Assembly (NCBI GenBank): GCA_024743015.1
Contig: JANSXJ010000041.1
Coordinates: 1 to 16,648 of the forward strand
Origin: Hyphomonas sp.
GTDB lineage: Bacteria > Pseudomonadota > Alphaproteobacteria > Caulobacterales > Hyphomonadaceae
Direction: 5' to 3'
Length of the DNA stretch: 16,648 nt
Positions 15,155 through 16,648 of this stretch are shown here, in pieces. Position numbers and translations under genes: made by a program. Under the pieces are notes generated by a model, which ran no database searches, was not told the DNA's origin, and saw only the letters and a program-made list of their open reading frames with translations. The first letter of the stretch is position 1, and every line of letters starts with the position of its first letter.

Positions 15155-15224
15155 CGCCGTCCACAGATGCTCGCTTAACAGCCACCTCAGTCTCCATCCG
15201 CCTCAATATCTCTCCCATCAGTCA

Positions 15225-15410
15225 GGTGGGCGGACGGTGCGTCTGCCAGAGCGCGGTCGCCGCGCAAGGGGGCGGGACTTTGTGATCTTTGATCGTCTTT
15301 AGGTCCCATACCTACGGCTGCCCCTTGCGCAGCGCCCTTGTCCGCTCTGGCTGAGCACCTCCTCGCCGCCCACCCGACTGCCGGGAAAAGAATGCGGGCG
15401 GCGCGAGGAG
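15225..15410 (+). promoter_or_regulatory. Structured ardA leader with two competing hairpins
   Basis: Five stems nest in order: GGTGGGCGG (15225-15233) with CCGCCCACC (15366-15374); GGTGC (15236-15240) with GCACC (15355-15359); GCCAGAGCG (15245-15253) with CGCTCTGGC (15343-15351); GCGCAAGGGG (15262-15271) with CCCCTTGCGC (15321-15330); and GGGAC (15274-15278) with GTCCC (15303-15307). Together they make 38 paired bases. In competition, CTCCTC (15359-15364) and GCCGCCC (15365-15371) can pair with GAGGAG (15405-15410) and GGGCGGC (15396-15402), which hides the ardA ribosome site. A regulatory switch, or a hairpin acting as a single-strand promoter, is inferred. Confidence 0.6.
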
Positions 15411-15416
15411 ACTGAC

Positions 15417-15983
15417 ATGACTGACCAGATAGCAACCCCTGCACCTCTTGTCGCAGACACTGCACCCCCGATTTTAGACACGCCGCGTATCTATGTGGCT
15501 TGCCTTGCCGCCTATAATAATGGCCGCCTGCATGGGCGCTGGATTGACGCCACCGACCCGCACGACGTGTGGCAGGCAGTGAGCGCCATGCTGGCCGCAT
15601 CACCGGAGCCGGATGCCGAAGAATGGGCGATCCACGATTACGAGAATTTCTACGGCTGCAACATTTCAGAATATGCAGGCTTTGACACCGTGTGCGCACT
15701 TGCTGCCTTCCTTGAAGAGCATGGCGAGCTAGGCGCGAAACTCTACAATGAACTTACCGAGGACTTGGACCAAGCCCGCGCGGCCTTCGACGATTATGCC
15801 GGAGAATATAAAAGCGCGGCGGACTTTGCCGAGCAGCTGCACGAGGACACCGGAACCGAGATTCCGGACTCGCTTCGCTACTATATCGACTGGCAGGCGC
15901 TGGCCCGCGACATGGCGCTGAACGGTGAGATCATGGTGTTCCAGACGGGCTTCGACGAAGTCCACGTGTTCTGGAGCCGCTAG
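15417..15983 (+). CDS. ardA: ArdA antirestriction protein
   Basis: A 188-residue acidic protein of the ArdA family, which mimics B-form DNA and blocks type I restriction-modification enzymes when a conjugative element enters a new host. After a Pro/Thr/Ala-rich start, typical segments are RIYVACLAAYNNGRLHGRWI (24-43), EEWAIHDYENFYGCNISEYAG, FLEEHGELGAKLYNELTED, YKSAADFAEQLHED and a C-terminal YYIDWQALARDMALNGE followed by VHVFWS. The excess of Asp and Glu over the surface fits DNA mimicry. GAGGAG lies 6 nt before ATG 15417. It is the first gene of a group with the two unknown genes downstream. Confidence 0.95.
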   Translation: MTDQIATPAPLVADTAPPILDTPRIYVACLAAYNNGRLHGRWIDATDPHDVWQAVSAMLAASPEPDAEEWAIHDYENFYGCNISEYAGFDTVCALAAFLEEHGELGAKLYNELTEDLDQARAAFDDYAGEYKSAADFAEQLHEDTGTEIPDSLRYYIDWQALARDMALNGEIMVFQTGFDEVHVFWSR

Positions 15984-15985
15984 TC

Positions 15986-16468
15986 ATGAACTTCACAACA
16001 CACTTTCAAACCTTCGTGTGTGAGGGCGATAGCCTTACATGCGAAGTCGCAGGCTTCGAGGTCACCGCGCGTATTGTGCGCGATGATTGCCCTGATGCAC
16101 CCAACGAGCGGCAGGAGGGATTCTGGCCGTCGCTCTACAAGGACGCACCAGGATTTATCGGGCCAGGTAATAATTTCCGCCAGCGCTTTGCGCAGGCGCA
16201 AGCCCGCGCCGAAGCTGTCATGGAAGCATGGCGCAAGGATGAATGGTTCTATTGCGGGATTGTTCTGTCCATCAGCTTTGAAGGCGTCTTGTTGGATGAC
16301 AATGCCGTCAGCCTTTGGGGCATAGAAGCCAACTATCCCGAGAGCGATAATGCCTACCTGACCGACGTCGCTAACGAGCTTCTGCCCGAAGCGTTGGACA
16401 CAGGCCGCGTGGTGCTGGCACGGCTCACCAGCCGCGCCGCAGCCCTTGGACACGGGGCGTCGCCATGA
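15986..16468 (+). CDS. Unknown protein in the ardA operon
   Basis: A 160-residue acidic protein that I do not recognise. It has an N-terminal strand-rich part (THFQTFVCEGDSLTCEVAG), a central PGNNFRQRFAQAQARAEAVM helix, and an acidic C-terminal half (WGIEANYPESDNAYLTDVAN). It begins 2 nt after the ardA stop, with GGAG upstream within ardA, and overlaps the next gene as ATGA. Its position suggests early expression with ardA on transfer. The composition is acidic, so a second DNA-mimic or antirestriction role is possible, but this is only a guess. Confidence 0.8.
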   Translation: MNFTTHFQTFVCEGDSLTCEVAGFEVTARIVRDDCPDAPNERQEGFWPSLYKDAPGFIGPGNNFRQRFAQAQARAEAVMEAWRKDEWFYCGIVLSISFEGVLLDDNAVSLWGIEANYPESDNAYLTDVANELLPEALDTGRVVLARLTSRAAALGHGASP

Positions 16469-16648
16469 ACCGTATCTTCGATCAGCTTGGACCGCGCCCG
16501 CGCATGACCTTGGTCATTTGCGAGCAACAAGTCGCCGAAATTTGGGTCGAGGGCCGCGCTCCGCTCATATCCATCCGCGACTATGACTGGGGCGAAACTG
16601 ACCCGGGCCCGTCTCGCGACGCCGATGGATTTCCCTTCACCAAAATCA
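16465..16648 (+). CDS. Unknown protein, 5' part only
   Basis: An open frame from ATG 16465, overlapping the previous stop as ATGA, and continuing past the window edge (61 codons seen). It begins MNRIFDQLGPRPRMTLVICE and continues QQVAEIWVEGRAPLISIRDY with a WGETDPGPSRDADG segment. I do not recognise the family. The tight coupling to the two genes upstream shows that it belongs to the ardA operon. Confidence 0.7.
   Translation, partial: MNRIFDQLGPRPRMTLVICEQQVAEIWVEGRAPLISIRDYDWGETDPGPSRDADGFPFTKI

Larger units (their letters stand above)
13791..15166 (+). mobile_element. IS110-family element, IS1111 type, with 12-bp subterminal inverted repeats
   Basis: CTGTGGACGGCG (13791-13802) and its exact reverse complement CGCCGTCCACAG (15155-15166) bracket a single intact transposase gene. 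IS1111-type members have such subterminal repeats, with the true ends a few bases outside, so the element probably runs from about 13786 to about 15170 (some 1.38 kb). The noncoding part is short on the left (about 70 nt) and long on the right (about 250 nt), which also fits IS1111. No target duplication is expected for this family. The element separates the AlkD side of the cargo from the ardA leader. Confidence 0.85.

Noticed and set aside
15187..15699. Long minus-strand frame opposite ardA and its leader
   Set aside because: It overlaps the well-supported ardA gene, has a composition of Arg/Ser/His typical of a shadow frame, and shows no domain.
1..16648. CRISPR arrays, tRNA or rRNA genes
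   Set aside because: No regularly spaced repeats and no tRNA- or rRNA-like sequence was recognised on either strand.

Overview
The window reads as part of an integrative and conjugative element (ICE), or a closely related conjugative plasmid, from an alphaproteobacterium. The evidence is a trbB-trbC-trbD-trbE conjugation operon of the Tn4371/IncP kind, a DUF6499/DUF2285 regulator of the FseA type known from rhizobial ICEs, an ardA antirestriction gene, and moderately GC-rich coding sequence with tight ATGA-type overlaps. I cannot name the genus from sequence alone.

Layout, left to right. (1) Positions 1-2137, minus strand: the start of a mating-pair-formation operon (trbB, trbC, trbD and the first 187 codons of trbE). 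(2) Positions 2138-2443: a divergent regulatory gap with three helically phased GTTAAY repeats. (3) Positions 2444-3292: the DUF2285 regulator, pointing away from trb. (4) Positions 3396-7747: a complete type II CBASS anti-phage locus. The DncV-like cyclase, the E2-E1 fusion (Cap2) and the JAB protease (Cap3) form one overlapping minus-strand operon, and a four-helix membrane effector is divergently transcribed. (5) Positions 7895-12202: a MocR/GntR-aminotransferase regulator, divergent from a compact five-gene operon (NTF2-like, unknown, GNAT, CPBP membrane protease, GNAT). (6) Positions 12381-13681: a small membrane protein and an AlkD-like DNA alkylation repair protein, convergent and associated with a roughly 40-50 bp imperfect repeat. 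(7) Positions about 13786-15170: an intact IS110-family element of the IS1111 type. (8) Position 15225 to the end: ardA with a strongly structured leader, followed by two overlapping genes of unknown function, the last running off the window.

How it fits together: the conserved transfer backbone lies at both edges (trb plus the DUF2285 regulator on the left, the ardA group on the right), and the material between looks like a cargo region. CBASS would protect the host from phage, while ArdA would protect the incoming element from type I restriction. The cyclase is expected to make a cyclic nucleotide after phage infection. Cap2 would prime the cyclase by conjugating its C-terminus, Cap3 would reverse this, and the membrane effector would respond to the nucleotide and damage the inner membrane.

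The parts most worth a second look are the ardA leader, which can form either a five-part nested hairpin or an alternative hairpin that hides the ribosome-binding site; the hydrophobic GxxxG tail on the CBASS cyclase; the divergent placement of the effector; and the uncharacterised MocR-controlled operon.
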